DNA of 32,322 nt from Hormoscilla sp. SP12CHS1 (GTDB lineage Bacteria; Cyanobacteriota; Cyanobacteriia; Cyanobacteriales; Desertifilaceae): NCBI GenBank assembly GCA_014324065.1, contig JACOMV010000032.1, positions 1-32,322 of the forward strand, read 5' to 3'. This document shows positions 16,936 to 24,431 of this stretch, one piece after another. The translations under genes were made by a program, and so were the position numbers. Each line of letters opens with the position of its first letter. The first letter of the stretch is position 1. Below the pieces are notes generated by a model. That model was not told where the DNA came from and searched no databases. It was given only the letters and a program-made list of their open reading frames with translations.

Positions 16936-18021
16936 TTATGTCATACTCTGAAAATAGTTGGCTACTTCTCGGGCGATCGCCTGGCTGCCATTTTTATCCA
17001 ACGGTGACTGCTGCCGAGGGGGCTGGGGTGCTTGCCGCAGGAACTGCCAATTGCTACAGTAAAACTCTGCGGGGGTAATAATTTGATGATAACTATAATC
17101 TTGAATGCCAGCCAGCAACAGAGGTGCTTCGGCAAAACTCTCCCTGGTCAGAGAGATAATGGGTATTTCCAGTCGCATAGCTTCGGCAAAGGTGCTGTAT
17201 CCAGGTTTAGAAATGACGCGCCCGCAGGCAAGCATTAAGTCTAGGGGACGGTATTCTCTACCGGAAATTTTCAGTAAATTGGGTAAGTCAGGTGCTTGTC
17301 GATCCAGGGTGATGAATTGCCAATCAGGAAACTGTGGCAATATTTGGTAGGGAATGGCCTGCAAACTCAGTCCCCCAAAGGTGAGTAAGATGGTTTTTTC
17401 CCGAGGTGCTGTTAGTTCCAGGCGATCGCGGATTTCGGCAGCAGGATAGCGCGGGTTGCCGCCAGTTAACCCGACATCGGTGATATTCTCAAAGGCTGTC
17501 ATGGGTTCGGAGAGGGGCAGGCGAAATAGGCGATCGCACTTTTGGTAAGACTGGGCAATCCAATGGGCAATTTCGAGAAACTCACCGCCCCAATCTCGAT
17601 AAATAAAATCCCAACTGAAATTACTCAACATCCAACAGGGAATCCCAGCGGCTGTGGCAATTTCCGCTGCCAAGGGGGGGATATCAGCCAAAACTAGACC
17701 TACCCGATTTTGACGGATATAACTGACTTCTCCGGCGACAATTGATTTTTGTTGAGCGCGAATATGCCACAATTTTTCTAGGGTTGCGTCCTTATCCATT
17801 GTCAAGCTATCAGATTGAATCACGCCCACGTCGAAGGCCCGGGGGCGATGAATGAAATCCCCGGGAATGTAGGATTCTAGCAACCATCGCGGTGCGGCTG
17901 TCACCAGAATCAGCAGCAGTTCGAAATATATCTGCTTCAGGGCTGCGGCCACCGATGATGCTCTCACAGCATGACCGAATCCGTGATTGGTGATGGCGAT
18001 GTATAAAACAGGTCGGGGCAT
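16936..18021 (-). CDS. MurG-like glycosyltransferase (GT-B fold)
   Basis: The 361-residue protein begins 'VLYIAITNHGFGHAVRASSV', the N-terminal glycine-rich motif of GT-B enzymes related to MurG, MGDG synthase and the N-terminal domain of L-arabinokinase. It ends with the nucleotide-sugar half: 'ILLTFGGLSLQ', 'VISKPGYSTFAEAMRLEIP' and 'ISLTRESFAEAPLL'. The KPGYSTFAE segment is the donor-binding signature. No signal peptide or membrane helix is evident, so it should act in the cytoplasm or at the inner face of the membrane. Donor and acceptor cannot be told from the sequence. The length is normal with no breaks. It is followed 19 bases later by yjbQ. Confidence 0.85.
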   Translation of the reverse strand: MPRPVLYIAITNHGFGHAVRASSVAAALKQIYFELLLILVTAAPRWLLESYIPGDFIHRPRAFDVGVIQSDSLTMDKDATLEKLWHIRAQQKSIVAGEVSYIRQNRVGLVLADIPPLAAEIATAAGIPCWMLSNFSWDFIYRDWGGEFLEIAHWIAQSYQKCDRLFRLPLSEPMTAFENITDVGLTGGNPRYPAAEIRDRLELTAPREKTILLTFGGLSLQAIPYQILPQFPDWQFITLDRQAPDLPNLLKISGREYRPLDLMLACGRVISKPGYSTFAEAMRLEIPIISLTRESFAEAPLLLAGIQDYSYHQIITPAEFYCSNWQFLRQAPQPPRQQSPLDKNGSQAIAREVANYFQSMT

Positions 18022-18650
18022 AACTAGGTGTTAGGCGCTAGGGGTCTGTTGGAGTTACCATCCTACATTAGCAGCTAAGGAGTGAGACCATCTATATAGA
18101 TCGGGTGCATATTGGCGTCGCAGCCGCCCGAACCCGTTCCCAGGCAGAGCCGTGGGAACGAGGGGTCCGGCTACAGGAACAAAGCCCACGCTCCGGGCCC
18201 CCTCCGCTGCGCAGGGGCTAGATGAGAAAAGTGAGATGCACCCTATAGATCTAAATCCTTTGCGATCGCTGGCCAGGAGACAAGGGGTTGTAACGACCAC
18301 AGGATAACTGGTAGGGTGGTCACCGCGGCGAGCATAGCCCACCAGGGACAGCCTTGCAGTTCTGACTGCGAACAGCGCCAGCGTGTCCGATCGCGCCCTA
18401 TCCCCAACAGAAAAGCGATCGGGTGCATCCCATATTTGCCTCGCCGCCCGAACCCGTTCCCAGGCAGAACCGTGGGAACGAGGGGCCCGGCTACACGAAC
18501 AAAGCCCACGCTCCGGGCCCCCTCCTCGCAGCGGAGGGTTCGTTACCCGGGGAGCTGGCAGACAGCGAAAGGGTCAGCTCATCTACCTGGTTTCTGGGTC
18601 ATACTGATACTCATCGCCACCTGCTTTTGCGGGTAAACTTTGCCCAGATA
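18022..18650. repeat. Repeat-only region: duplicated composite of families C and B
   Basis: Two similar blocks of about 115 bases (about 18099-18215 and 18416-18530) each run GATCGGGTGCAT, then a spacer, CCGCCCGAACC, a family C palindrome (CGTTCCCAGGCAGA...), GGCTAC, GAACAAAGCCCACGCTCC and the family B core GGGCCCCCTCC. The second block continues into the other family B arm, GGAGGGTTCGTTACCCGGGG (18533-18552), so it can fold as a long hairpin. The middle (18240-18415) shows no gene. All open frames here are repeat shadows. Confidence 0.85.
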
Positions 18651-19082
18651 TCAAGCTTCTTCAATATGGTGTACCCAGGAAATATTGAGGTTTCTGGCAG
18701 CATCAGCAATTCGCCGATCTGCTGTCCAAAATTCTGCCTCTTGGGACTCAGCTAAGGCAAGGTAGGCAGCATCATAGGCGACGATCTGATTCAGTCTCCC
18801 TGCCCAAATAAGCGCTTGTTGGTGAAGTGCAGGCGTGGGCGGTACTTGGGGAATGTTCATAGATAGAATATCTTGCATATCTTCTACCGCCTCTTCAGAA
18901 GAAATACTCCTGGTTGCAACAGCCTTGCGGAGAGTGGAAGCTACCTCATAAGACCATAAGGTAGGCACTAGCAGTTCTACATTTTGCTGTTCCCATTCTG
19001 CCATCTTGTCGATCGCGGCTTGGGAATAGGGTAGAGAAATCACTAGCGCTATGAATATATTTGAGTCTGGCATGATTTTCAT
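18651..19082 (-). CDS. PIN-domain ribonuclease toxin (VapC type)
   Basis: The 143-residue protein is a PIN domain. 'MPDSNIFIALVI' carries the first catalytic Asp, 'WSYEVASTLRKAV' the Glu, 'VAYDAAYLALAES' the third acidic residue, and 'WTADRRIADA' the last. All four residues are in place, so it should be an active metal-dependent RNase toxin. The start codon overlaps the antitoxin stop as ATGA (19079-19082), the usual translational coupling for such pairs. The length is normal for VapC proteins. The target RNA is unknown. Confidence 0.9.
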   Translation of the reverse strand: MKIMPDSNIFIALVISLPYSQAAIDKMAEWEQQNVELLVPTLWSYEVASTLRKAVATRSISSEEAVEDMQDILSMNIPQVPPTPALHQQALIWAGRLNQIVAYDAAYLALAESQEAEFWTADRRIADAARNLNISWVHHIEEA

Positions 19083-19372
19083 GGTTCACCTCTCATTACC
19101 TTGTCAATTTGTTTTTCTCGTTCGGCCCGGACTTCGGCAACTAGATCCCCTGGATACATACCGTGCTGGCGATGGTATTTGATGCGCCGCTGGGTTAAAC
19201 GATCAAGGATTTCCAAGTTGTGCTGTTTTTGCTTTTCCCGAGTTTCTAGCCCTAAGCGCACCATTTCTTGTGCTAGATCGGAAATGCTGCGACCTTCTTG
19301 ACTGGCCATTTGGGCGAGGGTTTCATATTGTTCTGGAGCCAATAGCACATTATGAGTAGCGGTTTTTGTCAT
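19079..19372 (-). CDS. Ribbon-helix-helix-like antitoxin of the PIN toxin
   Basis: I choose the start at ATG 19372 ('MTKTATHNVLLAPEQYETLA') rather than 19426. GAAGAGGTCGAG sits directly before it as ribosome binding site, and the 18 extra residues of the longer frame look untranslated. The protein is then 97 residues: an N-terminal ribbon-helix-helix-like DNA-binding part ('LLAPEQYETLAQMASQEGRS', 'ISDLAQEMVRLGLE') and a charged C-terminal tail that would wrap the toxin. It would neutralise the toxin and repress the shared promoter, as is usual in the family. It overlaps the toxin gene by four bases. Confidence 0.85.
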   Translation of the reverse strand: MTKTATHNVLLAPEQYETLAQMASQEGRSISDLAQEMVRLGLETREKQKQHNLEILDRLTQRRIKYHRQHGMYPGDLVAEVRAEREKQIDKVMRGEP

Positions 19373-19488
19373 CTCGACCTCTTCACTATCTGAACTATTG
19401 CTTCTATTGTAGATTATAGCTAGCATGGATGGATATTGTCAAGTCTCCAAGAAACCGGGTTTCTGGGTATGAATAATTCTCGATCGCT

Positions 19489-19914
19489 TGCCGAAATATT
19501 GGGTTGCGTGCTAAGGCGATCGCTCCTGACGGCTGGTACGTAGACTCGCAAGAACCCATTACACTAAATGATAGCGAGCCGGAACCAGATATTGCGATCG
19601 TGCGAGGCGATACCCGCGATTATCTCGATCGCCATCCGGGTGCGCGAGACTTAAGTTTAGTGGTGGAAGTTGCTGACTCTACCCGGGAACGCGATCGCAC
19701 TTTGAAACAACGCCTCTATGGGCGGGCGGGAATACCGGTTTATTGGATTGTTAATCTTGTGGAAAGGCAACTTGAAGTTTATTCCCAACCGGTTGAGCTT
19801 CCGTCAGGGCCACTTTATCAGCAGCGCCAAGATTACAGCCTGTCCGATGCAGTTGAGGTGGCGATCGGCGATCGGACTGCGGGTTCCTTGAGGGTGCGGG
19901 ACTTGTTTCCATAG
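19489..19914 (+). pseudogene. Uma2 family endonuclease-like protein, 5'-truncated
   Basis: The frame holds the C-terminal two-thirds of a Uma2 (DUF820) protein: 'GWYVDSQEPITLNDSEPEPD', 'IAIVRGDTRDY', 'LSLVVEVADSTRERDRTLKQ' and 'LYGRAGIPVYWIVNLVERQL'. PEPDIAIV, VVEVADST and the K of 'TLKQRLY' form the PD-(D/E)XK-like core. Uma2 proteins normally have about 190 residues; here only about 136 remain. The missing N-terminus lies where an AGAAACC/GGGTTTCT palindrome (19450-19464) begins, so repeat insertion or deletion at that point is likely. A start inside the remaining frame is doubtful. Uma2 proteins are numerous in cyanobacteria and their cellular role is unclear. Confidence 0.8.
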
Positions 19915-20047
19915 GGCGATCGCGCTTGCGCCATTGGAGATTAGCCTCATGGCCCGCCAGGGGTTATGGCGATCGGCGCAAGATGTAAGTATAATGTATG
20001 GTAAAACGATTCTAAGTTCACATTACCGTTAACTACCTCAGACAACT
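19915..20047. promoter_or_regulatory. Intergenic with repeat and possible promoter of the UPF0175 gene
   Basis: GATTAGCCTCATGGCCCGCC (19939-19958) is shared exactly with 23551-23570. CTTGCGCC (about 19925) and GGCGCAAG (about 19974) can pair across it. TATAAT at about 19990 may be the -10 box of the UPF0175/DUF3368 operon; no clear -35 box is seen. Confidence 0.4.
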
Positions 20048-20299
20048 ATGCCTGATATGTCTATTTCCTACCCGGACTCCTTACTCATTACCTCGGGCAA
20101 ATCACCGCAAGATTTAGAAGCAGAACTGGTCTTCTTGCTGGCAGTCAAACTGTATGAGTTACGGCGGTTGTCTCTAGGCAAGGCCGCTGAATTTTGTCAC
20201 ATGAACAAAATCCAATTTATGTTTGAACTCGGACGAATGAAAATCCCGGTAATCAACCTAGATGATGACCAAATAGCTGACGAATTACGTGATGACTAA
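20048..20299 (+). CDS. UPF0175 family antitoxin
   Basis: The 83-residue protein is a complete UPF0175 member. It has 'MSISYPDSLLITSGKSPQDL', 'FLLAVKLYELRRLSLGKAAE' and 'FCHMNKIQFMFELGRMKIP'. The central helix-turn-helix-like part ('LSLGKAAEFCHM') is expected to bind the operon promoter. UPF0175 proteins are usually the antitoxin partner of DUF3368 PIN-like toxins, and such a toxin begins eight bases before this gene's stop. That toxin is truncated, so this antitoxin appears to be an orphan that survived its toxin. Confidence 0.85.
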   Translation: MPDMSISYPDSLLITSGKSPQDLEAELVFLLAVKLYELRRLSLGKAAEFCHMNKIQFMFELGRMKIPVINLDDDQIADELRDD

Positions 20300-20411
20300 T
20301 GCTGCCATTATCGCCGATAGCAGTCCGCTCATTTCTATAGCTATTATCGAACAGCTAGAACTTTTGCCTCAGCTATATCAGCGGATCTTGCTTCCTCCTG
20401 CTGTATGGGAT
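20292..20411 (+). pseudogene. DUF3368 PIN-like toxin, 3'-truncated
   Basis: Only the first 40 residues are recognisable: 'NAAIIADSSPLISIAIIEQL', then 'LYQRILLPPAVWD'. These match the start of DUF3368 toxins, including the first Asp of the PIN-type site (ADSSPL). Family members run to about 150 residues. After 'PPAVWD' the frame continues to 20615 in unrelated sequence containing a terminator and a palindrome, so the nuclease core is lost. ATG 20292 overlaps the UPF0175 gene by eight bases. A fusion peptide might be made, but it cannot be an active toxin. Confidence 0.8.
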
Positions 20412-20492
20412 TTCGATCGGGTATTTCTGGGCCGATCGCACGCTTTCTCCGGCAGCAAAGCCATCTGGACCACCAGTCGCGTCTACAAAAAG

Positions 20493-20514
20493 AAAACCCG
20501 CGCTGGCGGGTTTT
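20493..20514. terminator. Hairpin terminator
   Basis: AAAACCCGC and GCGGGTTTT pair perfectly over 9 bases around GCTG, ending in a T-run on the plus strand and preceded by an A-run, so it could work in both directions. It lies about 80 bases behind the point where the DUF3368 similarity ends. Confidence 0.7.
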
Positions 20515-20576
20515 CCTATTCAAAGATGATATTGTTAACAGAATGGAAAGCGATCGCGCTTGCGGTGGGGGATGAA

Positions 20577-20615
20577 TTAAGAAACCCGGTTTTTATTCCA
20601 TACCGGGTTTCTTAA
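20577..20615. repeat. Palindrome with AAGAAACCCGGT arms
   Basis: TTAAGAAACCCGGT (20577-20590) and ACCGGGTTTCTTAA (20602-20615) pair perfectly over 14 bases around an 11-base loop. A shorter relative, AGAAACCGGGTTTCT, is at 19450-19464. Confidence 0.85.
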
Positions 20616-20652
20616 TTGCTGGTGAAACCTCCCCGCAGTCTGTTGCGCATTA

Positions 20653-20672
20653 GTGGGCGGTGCCCACCCTAC
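20653..20672. repeat. Repeat family E (GGTGCCCACC core)
   Basis: GTGGGCGGTGCCCACCCTAC is a short inverted repeat. Close relatives are at 24515-24531, 24773-24789 and 30515-30536. Confidence 0.7.
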
Positions 20673-20749
20673 TTTTACCATTGCCATCTCGTACTGTTGA
20701 CAAAGTACACTGCAAGGGTTCAGAATCATCCACTTGGAAATAAAGCTTT

Positions 20750-21070
20750 TCAAAAGTCCCTCTTGGAACTATTTGGGCAAGTTCGCCAATAATAAGAAAC
20801 ATCCGGCTGACATTCCAGCACCCCAACCTGACGAAAGCTACAGGCGCCTATTGAGAGGAATGCCGTATCAAACAAGTTAACGGCAAATAAAATTATGCCT
20901 TTATCGCACGAACGATCGTATCCTGTAGGCATGGAGGCGATCGGCATCCGTCCTTTATAATAATAACCACTCGCCTGTTTATAAGCCCGATCGTTATTCA
21001 ATTCTATATACTCTTCCCAACTGACGATCGCCCATATGTCTGTGGGTAATTGTGTGGACGTAGTTTTCAT
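20750..21070 (-). pseudogene. Uma2 family protein, 3'-truncated and shifted
   Basis: From ATG 21070, preceded by GAGGT as ribosome binding site, the protein reads 'MKTTSTQLPTDIWAIVSWEE', 'AYKQASGYYYKGRMPI', 'CDKGIILFAVNLF' and 'ECQPDVSYYWRT'. This is the N-terminal part of a Uma2 protein of the 'GYYYKG' subgroup. The pairing of 'CQPDVSYY' with the missing downstream VEVA/K motifs shows it is cut before the catalytic core. The longer frame beginning at 21229 is not used, because its first 53 residues cover repeat-like upstream DNA. The gene ends about 80 bases from a family E repeat. Confidence 0.75.
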
Positions 21071-21356
21071 GTAGTACCTCGCTCCTGGTTCTTTGACTGA
21101 CTTCCTGTTAGCCCTAGCCCCCAGGCGCTTCAAAGCGCCGCGTCCCCAGGCGGTCCCCAGCGAACTCGGTAGGAGTCGGGTTGAAAACCGACTAAAAATA
21201 ATATAGAACAATATTGCGATCGCTCTCAATCAATTATATGATTTATGCAGGGGGGAATGCGATCGCCTCTTTTTTATGATTCCCCCGATCGCCCGTACCA
21301 AATATATTTGTTGACTCATACTTCAAGTCGTTCCTGTTCGATCGAGTATAACACAA

Positions 21357-21965
21357 TTATAGCAAACCTGGAGGAGGCGCTATCTCCATTCTCCGATTTT
21401 TCAAGTCTACCACTGGCACAATTTCCTTGACAAAGGGAATCAAAACCGTAACTGGTTTCCCTGGTTTTGGCCGCTTTTTTCTAATTTTACTCTTTCTATT
21501 CGGAATGGGGGCATTTGACTTCTCCGACGGCAGTTCTGGTTGTTTGTGCAACTGCACTTCTAGCAGATCGTTCCCCGCTGGTATTATATCTACTACAACA
21601 CCGATCGCCTCTCCTGTCAGTTGGTTAAATACTTCCAGTTTCAGCAAGTCTCTCACGTGATATTCGTCCTCTTCCAGGGTGGGGCGATCGCTTTCTGGCA
21701 CCAATAATTTAGCATCTCGCAAAGCTTCCGCTTGGTCGCGATATTCTATCCCTGCCAATTTTACCACATATAAACCCTTCCCCGGAATATAGCGTCCCCC
21801 CAGCAATTCTACCGGTTCGGGTTCCCGATCGCCCTGTTGTAGCCATCTTTTTCCGGGTTCGAGAAACCGTTCGGGAAAGTCAGTATTAGGATAAACTCGC
21901 ACTGCCCCATCCAGGGCGTGGGGCGCAACTACTGTACCAATTTCTATCCATTCTTCATTGCTCAT
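21357..21965 (-). CDS. rimM: Ribosome maturation factor RimM
   Basis: The 202-residue protein has both RimM domains. The N-terminal beta-barrel begins 'EWIEIGTVVAPHALDGAVRV' with the conserved hinge 'GGRYIPGKGLYVVKLAGIEY' and 'RDQAEALRDAKLLVP'. The PRC-barrel follows with 'EYHVRDLLKLEVFN' and 'IPAGNDLLEV', then 'VTVLIPFVKEIVPVVDLKNR'. RimM helps assemble the head of the 30S subunit and binds S19. A basic insert of about 30 residues ('SNAPIPNRKSKIRKKRPKPG') lies in the PRC-barrel and is longer than in E. coli; such inserts seem usual in cyanobacteria, from memory. The gene appears intact. Confidence 0.95.
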   Translation of the reverse strand: MSNEEWIEIGTVVAPHALDGAVRVYPNTDFPERFLEPGKRWLQQGDREPEPVELLGGRYIPGKGLYVVKLAGIEYRDQAEALRDAKLLVPESDRPTLEEDEYHVRDLLKLEVFNQLTGEAIGVVVDIIPAGNDLLEVQLHKQPELPSEKSNAPIPNRKSKIRKKRPKPGKPVTVLIPFVKEIVPVVDLKNRRMEIAPPPGLL

Positions 21966-21995
21966 TTGTCAATTCGTAATTTTTATTAAGTATCG

Positions 21996-22110
21996 TTTGT
22001 AGTGAGGACTTTAGTCCTCATCCGCGTTTGTAATGAGAACTTTAGTCCTCATCCGCGAGTTAGGGAGATAAGGACTAAAGTCCTTACTACGAACCTTTAT
22101 TTACGAACCT
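21996..22110. repeat. Repeat family D: GGACTTTAGTCCT palindromes
   Basis: Three linked palindromes occur: GTGAGGACTTTAGTCCTCAT, GAGAACTTTAGTCCTCATCC and AAGGACTAAAGTCCTTACTA, the last followed by CGAACCTTTATT twice. A fourth copy lies at 30620-30645 upstream of the ROK gene. The last bases overlap the aminotransferase stop region (22101). Confidence 0.85.
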
Positions 22111-23366
22111 TTATTATTATACACTTCTTCTACAACTTTTGCCAACCGACTTATTCCCGTTACAATTTCGTCATTCGTCGCCGTCAAGCTAATTCTCATG
22201 CACTCTTGCTTGTGTTGCCATTCTGACCGCAAACCTGGGAAAAATGGACTCCCTGGCACTACGATCACTCCTACTTGCTTCAGCTTTTCGTAAAATTCCC
22301 AATCAGTCATTGGTAAATCTTGCAACCACAACCAGGCAAATATTGCCCCTTCCCCCCGATGCAGGAACCAGGGTAATTCTTTGGGCATTACTTCATCCAA
22401 TGTCGATTCGACAATCTCGAACTTTTTCTGGTAAAATGGACGTATTACCTCATCTGATATCTTCCCGAGTTTACCTGACTTAATCGCTAAGGCCGCGATC
22501 GCCTGTCCGTAGCGGGAAGAATGAATGCACAAATTTGTCTGAAATGACTCCAACACTCGCAGCAGTTTGGATGGTCCGATCGCAACACCAATCCGTTCTC
22601 CTGGCAGTCCCGCCTTTGATAAACTCAGACAATGGACGATATTATCTCCAAATACTGGCGTCATACCCGTGAAGTTCAGGGCCGGATAGGGCGGGCCATA
22701 AGCCGAGTCGATGAACACTGGTACATTAGAGGCGATCGCGCCAATTTTGTTCACTTCATCATCTGTCAAAACATTTCCCGTGGGGTTGCAGGGGCGAGAG
22801 AAGATAACGCAACCCGTATTTTCGGTAATTTGCAGTTGACTAAAGTCTGGGCGATACTTGAACCGATGGGATGTCATTTCTATAGTTGGTTTATAGGCAT
22901 ATACTACATCTGGGGTCAAGCTAATCGATCCGTATCCCGTGTAATCTGGACTCAATGGTAACACAATTTGCTTGAGGGTGCCATCAGGGGTATAGCCGCC
23001 AAAGACATTCGCCGCAAAAAAATAGATTGATTGACTTCCATGCGTAATCAGGATATTGCGATCGCCCATTTCCCACCCGTAGCGCTGGTTAAAATCATCC
23101 TTGACCGCCTCAATCAAAGGCTGATATCCTTGAGATAGGCCGTAGCGACAAACCACCTCGCCGTATTCCCGACTAGATAGCAGTTCTGCCGTACAATCAC
23201 GCCACAACTGCTCTACTTCTGGTAATATAACTGGATTGCCCGCACTCAAATTAATAAAATCTTGCCCTTTACCAGCTTGTAAAGTTTCAATGATATCTTT
23301 CATAATTGCCCGCACCCCGCTGAGGTGGGACATCTTCACGCCAAATTGAGTCAGTACAGGTTCCAT
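22101..23366 (-). CDS. avtA: Valine-pyruvate aminotransferase-like PLP enzyme
   Basis: The 421-residue protein is a fold-type I aminotransferase. 'INLSAGNPVILPEVEQLW' starts it, 'YGLSQGYQPLIEAVKDDF' covers the N-terminal substrate region, 'SRPCNPTGNVLTDDEV' is the NPTG signature, 'FIDSAYGPPYPAL' holds the PLP-ring Asp/Tyr, and 'HCLSLSKAGLPGERIG' the Schiff-base Lys with the GERIG loop. The C-terminal 'CMRISLTA' carries the carboxylate-binding Arg. The GERIG and SPDYTGYG features match AvtA, which moves amino groups between valine/alanine and pyruvate/2-oxoisovalerate. It would act in the cytosol in branched-chain amino acid metabolism. The length is normal and there are no breaks. Confidence 0.85.
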   Translation of the reverse strand: MEPVLTQFGVKMSHLSGVRAIMKDIIETLQAGKGQDFINLSAGNPVILPEVEQLWRDCTAELLSSREYGEVVCRYGLSQGYQPLIEAVKDDFNQRYGWEMGDRNILITHGSQSIYFFAANVFGGYTPDGTLKQIVLPLSPDYTGYGSISLTPDVVYAYKPTIEMTSHRFKYRPDFSQLQITENTGCVIFSRPCNPTGNVLTDDEVNKIGAIASNVPVFIDSAYGPPYPALNFTGMTPVFGDNIVHCLSLSKAGLPGERIGVAIGPSKLLRVLESFQTNLCIHSSRYGQAIAALAIKSGKLGKISDEVIRPFYQKKFEIVESTLDEVMPKELPWFLHRGEGAIFAWLWLQDLPMTDWEFYEKLKQVGVIVVPGSPFFPGLRSEWQHKQECMRISLTATNDEIVTGISRLAKVVEEVYNNKGS

Positions 23367-23731
23367 AGGTTTTTTCTTGTTTTTCTCCTACCGGTTCTTC
23401 GAGCTGGGTTTTCCCAGCCGTTTCTCCATTCTAGTATATGCTGAGTACATCATACCAATATTTGAGTAAACCTAAGCTAGGATGGTGTTATAGTAACATG
23501 ACGTCGCAATAATCCGCAGAGGGTTTTAACTGAGTTCTTGCACCATTCTCGATTAGCCTCATGGCCCGCCGTGGGTTAAAACCCACGCGCGTTACCAGGC
23601 GGGAGCCAGGTTTCGAGGCGCCAAGTGGGTTAAAACCCGACGGGTTTTGACCGCACCCAATGTCAGATTATGTTGGATTACAATAGAGCAAATCCCAGTA
23701 TCTACCGGACCTATGCACCGGCGATAAACCT
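23367..23731. other. Gene-free repeat-rich stretch
   Basis: GATTAGCCTCATGGCCCGCC (23551-23570) is followed by the palindrome GTGGGTTAAAACCCAC (23571-23586), then a family A copy in reverse orientation (CGCGTTACCAGGCGGGAGCC, about 23588-23607), then GTGGGTTAAAACCCGACGGG. A second GGGTTTT palindrome ends near 23652. Nothing coding is seen. Confidence 0.7.
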
Positions 23732-23991
23732 ATGGAACTTGAAGATTTCTTCAATCTCGCCTCCGACATCGTTTACGCTAAGACTGGCAAACACCTGAAC
23801 GACCAACACGAGCAATGGAGGCGCTAGAACAGTTAATTGAACTTGCTCTGATGCTGATGGGAACAAATACGTTTAAGAACTCTCTGCTTTCTCTGGAAAG
23901 GCGATCGCTCCTGGAAAAGCCCTCACAAAACGGTAACTCGACAGTTTTCTACCTGGCGCCTGTCCTGAGAGAATATTTGCAAAATAAATAA
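23732..23991 (+). pseudogene. Remnant of a vWA-MoxR/NB-ARC-type conflict or signalling NTPase
   Basis: ATG 23732 starts 'MELEDFFNLASDIVYAKTGK', the short N-terminal domain typical of cyanobacterial NB-ARC or CHAT/vWA-associated proteins ('AKTG(K/R)xLxD'). It ends after 31 codons. From ATG 23815 another frame, overlapping the first, reads 'TFKNSLLSLERRSLLEKPSQ' and 'FYLAPVLREYLQNK', which is like the winged-helix part at the end of NB-ARC NTPases ('RRSLIEK...LQPVVMEY'). The large ATPase and repeat domains between the two are absent, so this looks like both ends of one gene joined by an internal deletion. It is a fragment with no expected function. The N-terminal assignment is less certain than the C-terminal one. 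Confidence 0.6.
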
Positions 23992-24072
23992 AATGTAGCG
24001 AAGGGTATTGAAGGCCCTCGTAAGGTCAGAATTAGGAAAACCCGTACTCAATACTTCTCGGTTAACAATCTG

Positions 24073-24431
24073 TCATTGCGAGGGGAAAACCTTTGCCGAC
24101 ATTTTAGGGATCCAAGTGACGATCCCCCCGTTAGCGCAGCGGCCCGACGACAACGCTCTGTCTCCGGTAGTTGCCAAGGGGAGGCCGAGCCTCACCAAGT
24201 GCGTTCCCACGGACGGAGAAATTTTTGTTCCCTTTGATCCACTTCCCCACTCACTAGCTGGGCCACACAAGCAGAACATTCTCCTTGCTTGCATCCAGAT
24301 GGTAAGCGGATCCCAGCCTCCTCTGCTATGTCGAGGATATACTCGTTCTCGGGAACCTCGATCGCGCGAACGCTGCGCGAAAAATCGAGACCAATTTTAT
24401 CATTCACCAGACGCACTTGATAAGCTGCCAT
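24073..24431 (-). pseudogene. Plant-type [2Fe-2S] ferredoxin, disrupted
   Basis: The first 74 residues match a plant-type ferredoxin: 'VPENEYILDIAEEAGIRLPS' and 'GCKQGECSACVAQLVSGEVD', with Cys47, Cys52 and Cys55 in place. After 'QKFLRP' an insert of about 80 bases carrying inverted segments (GGGAACG, GAGGCCGAGCCTC) shifts the frame to a stop. The rest reappears in another frame as 'GIVTWIPKMSAKVFPSQ'. The motif VVTC, which supplies the fourth cluster ligand, reads IVTW, and TGG is visible at 24114-24112. Residues 17-23 ('FSRSVRA') come from a small palindromic insert. With its last ligand lost it cannot bind a normal cluster. Confidence 0.85.

Noticed and set aside
18055-18755. Several 70-110-codon frames between the glycosyltransferase and the PIN toxin
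   Set aside because: They translate the duplicated palindromic repeats ('GPLVPTALPGNGFG'-type text) and differ on both strands in the same DNA.
20750-21229. Long form of the Uma2 frame starting at 21229
   Set aside because: The first 53 residues are repeat-like and lie upstream of a good ribosome binding site and ATG at 21070.
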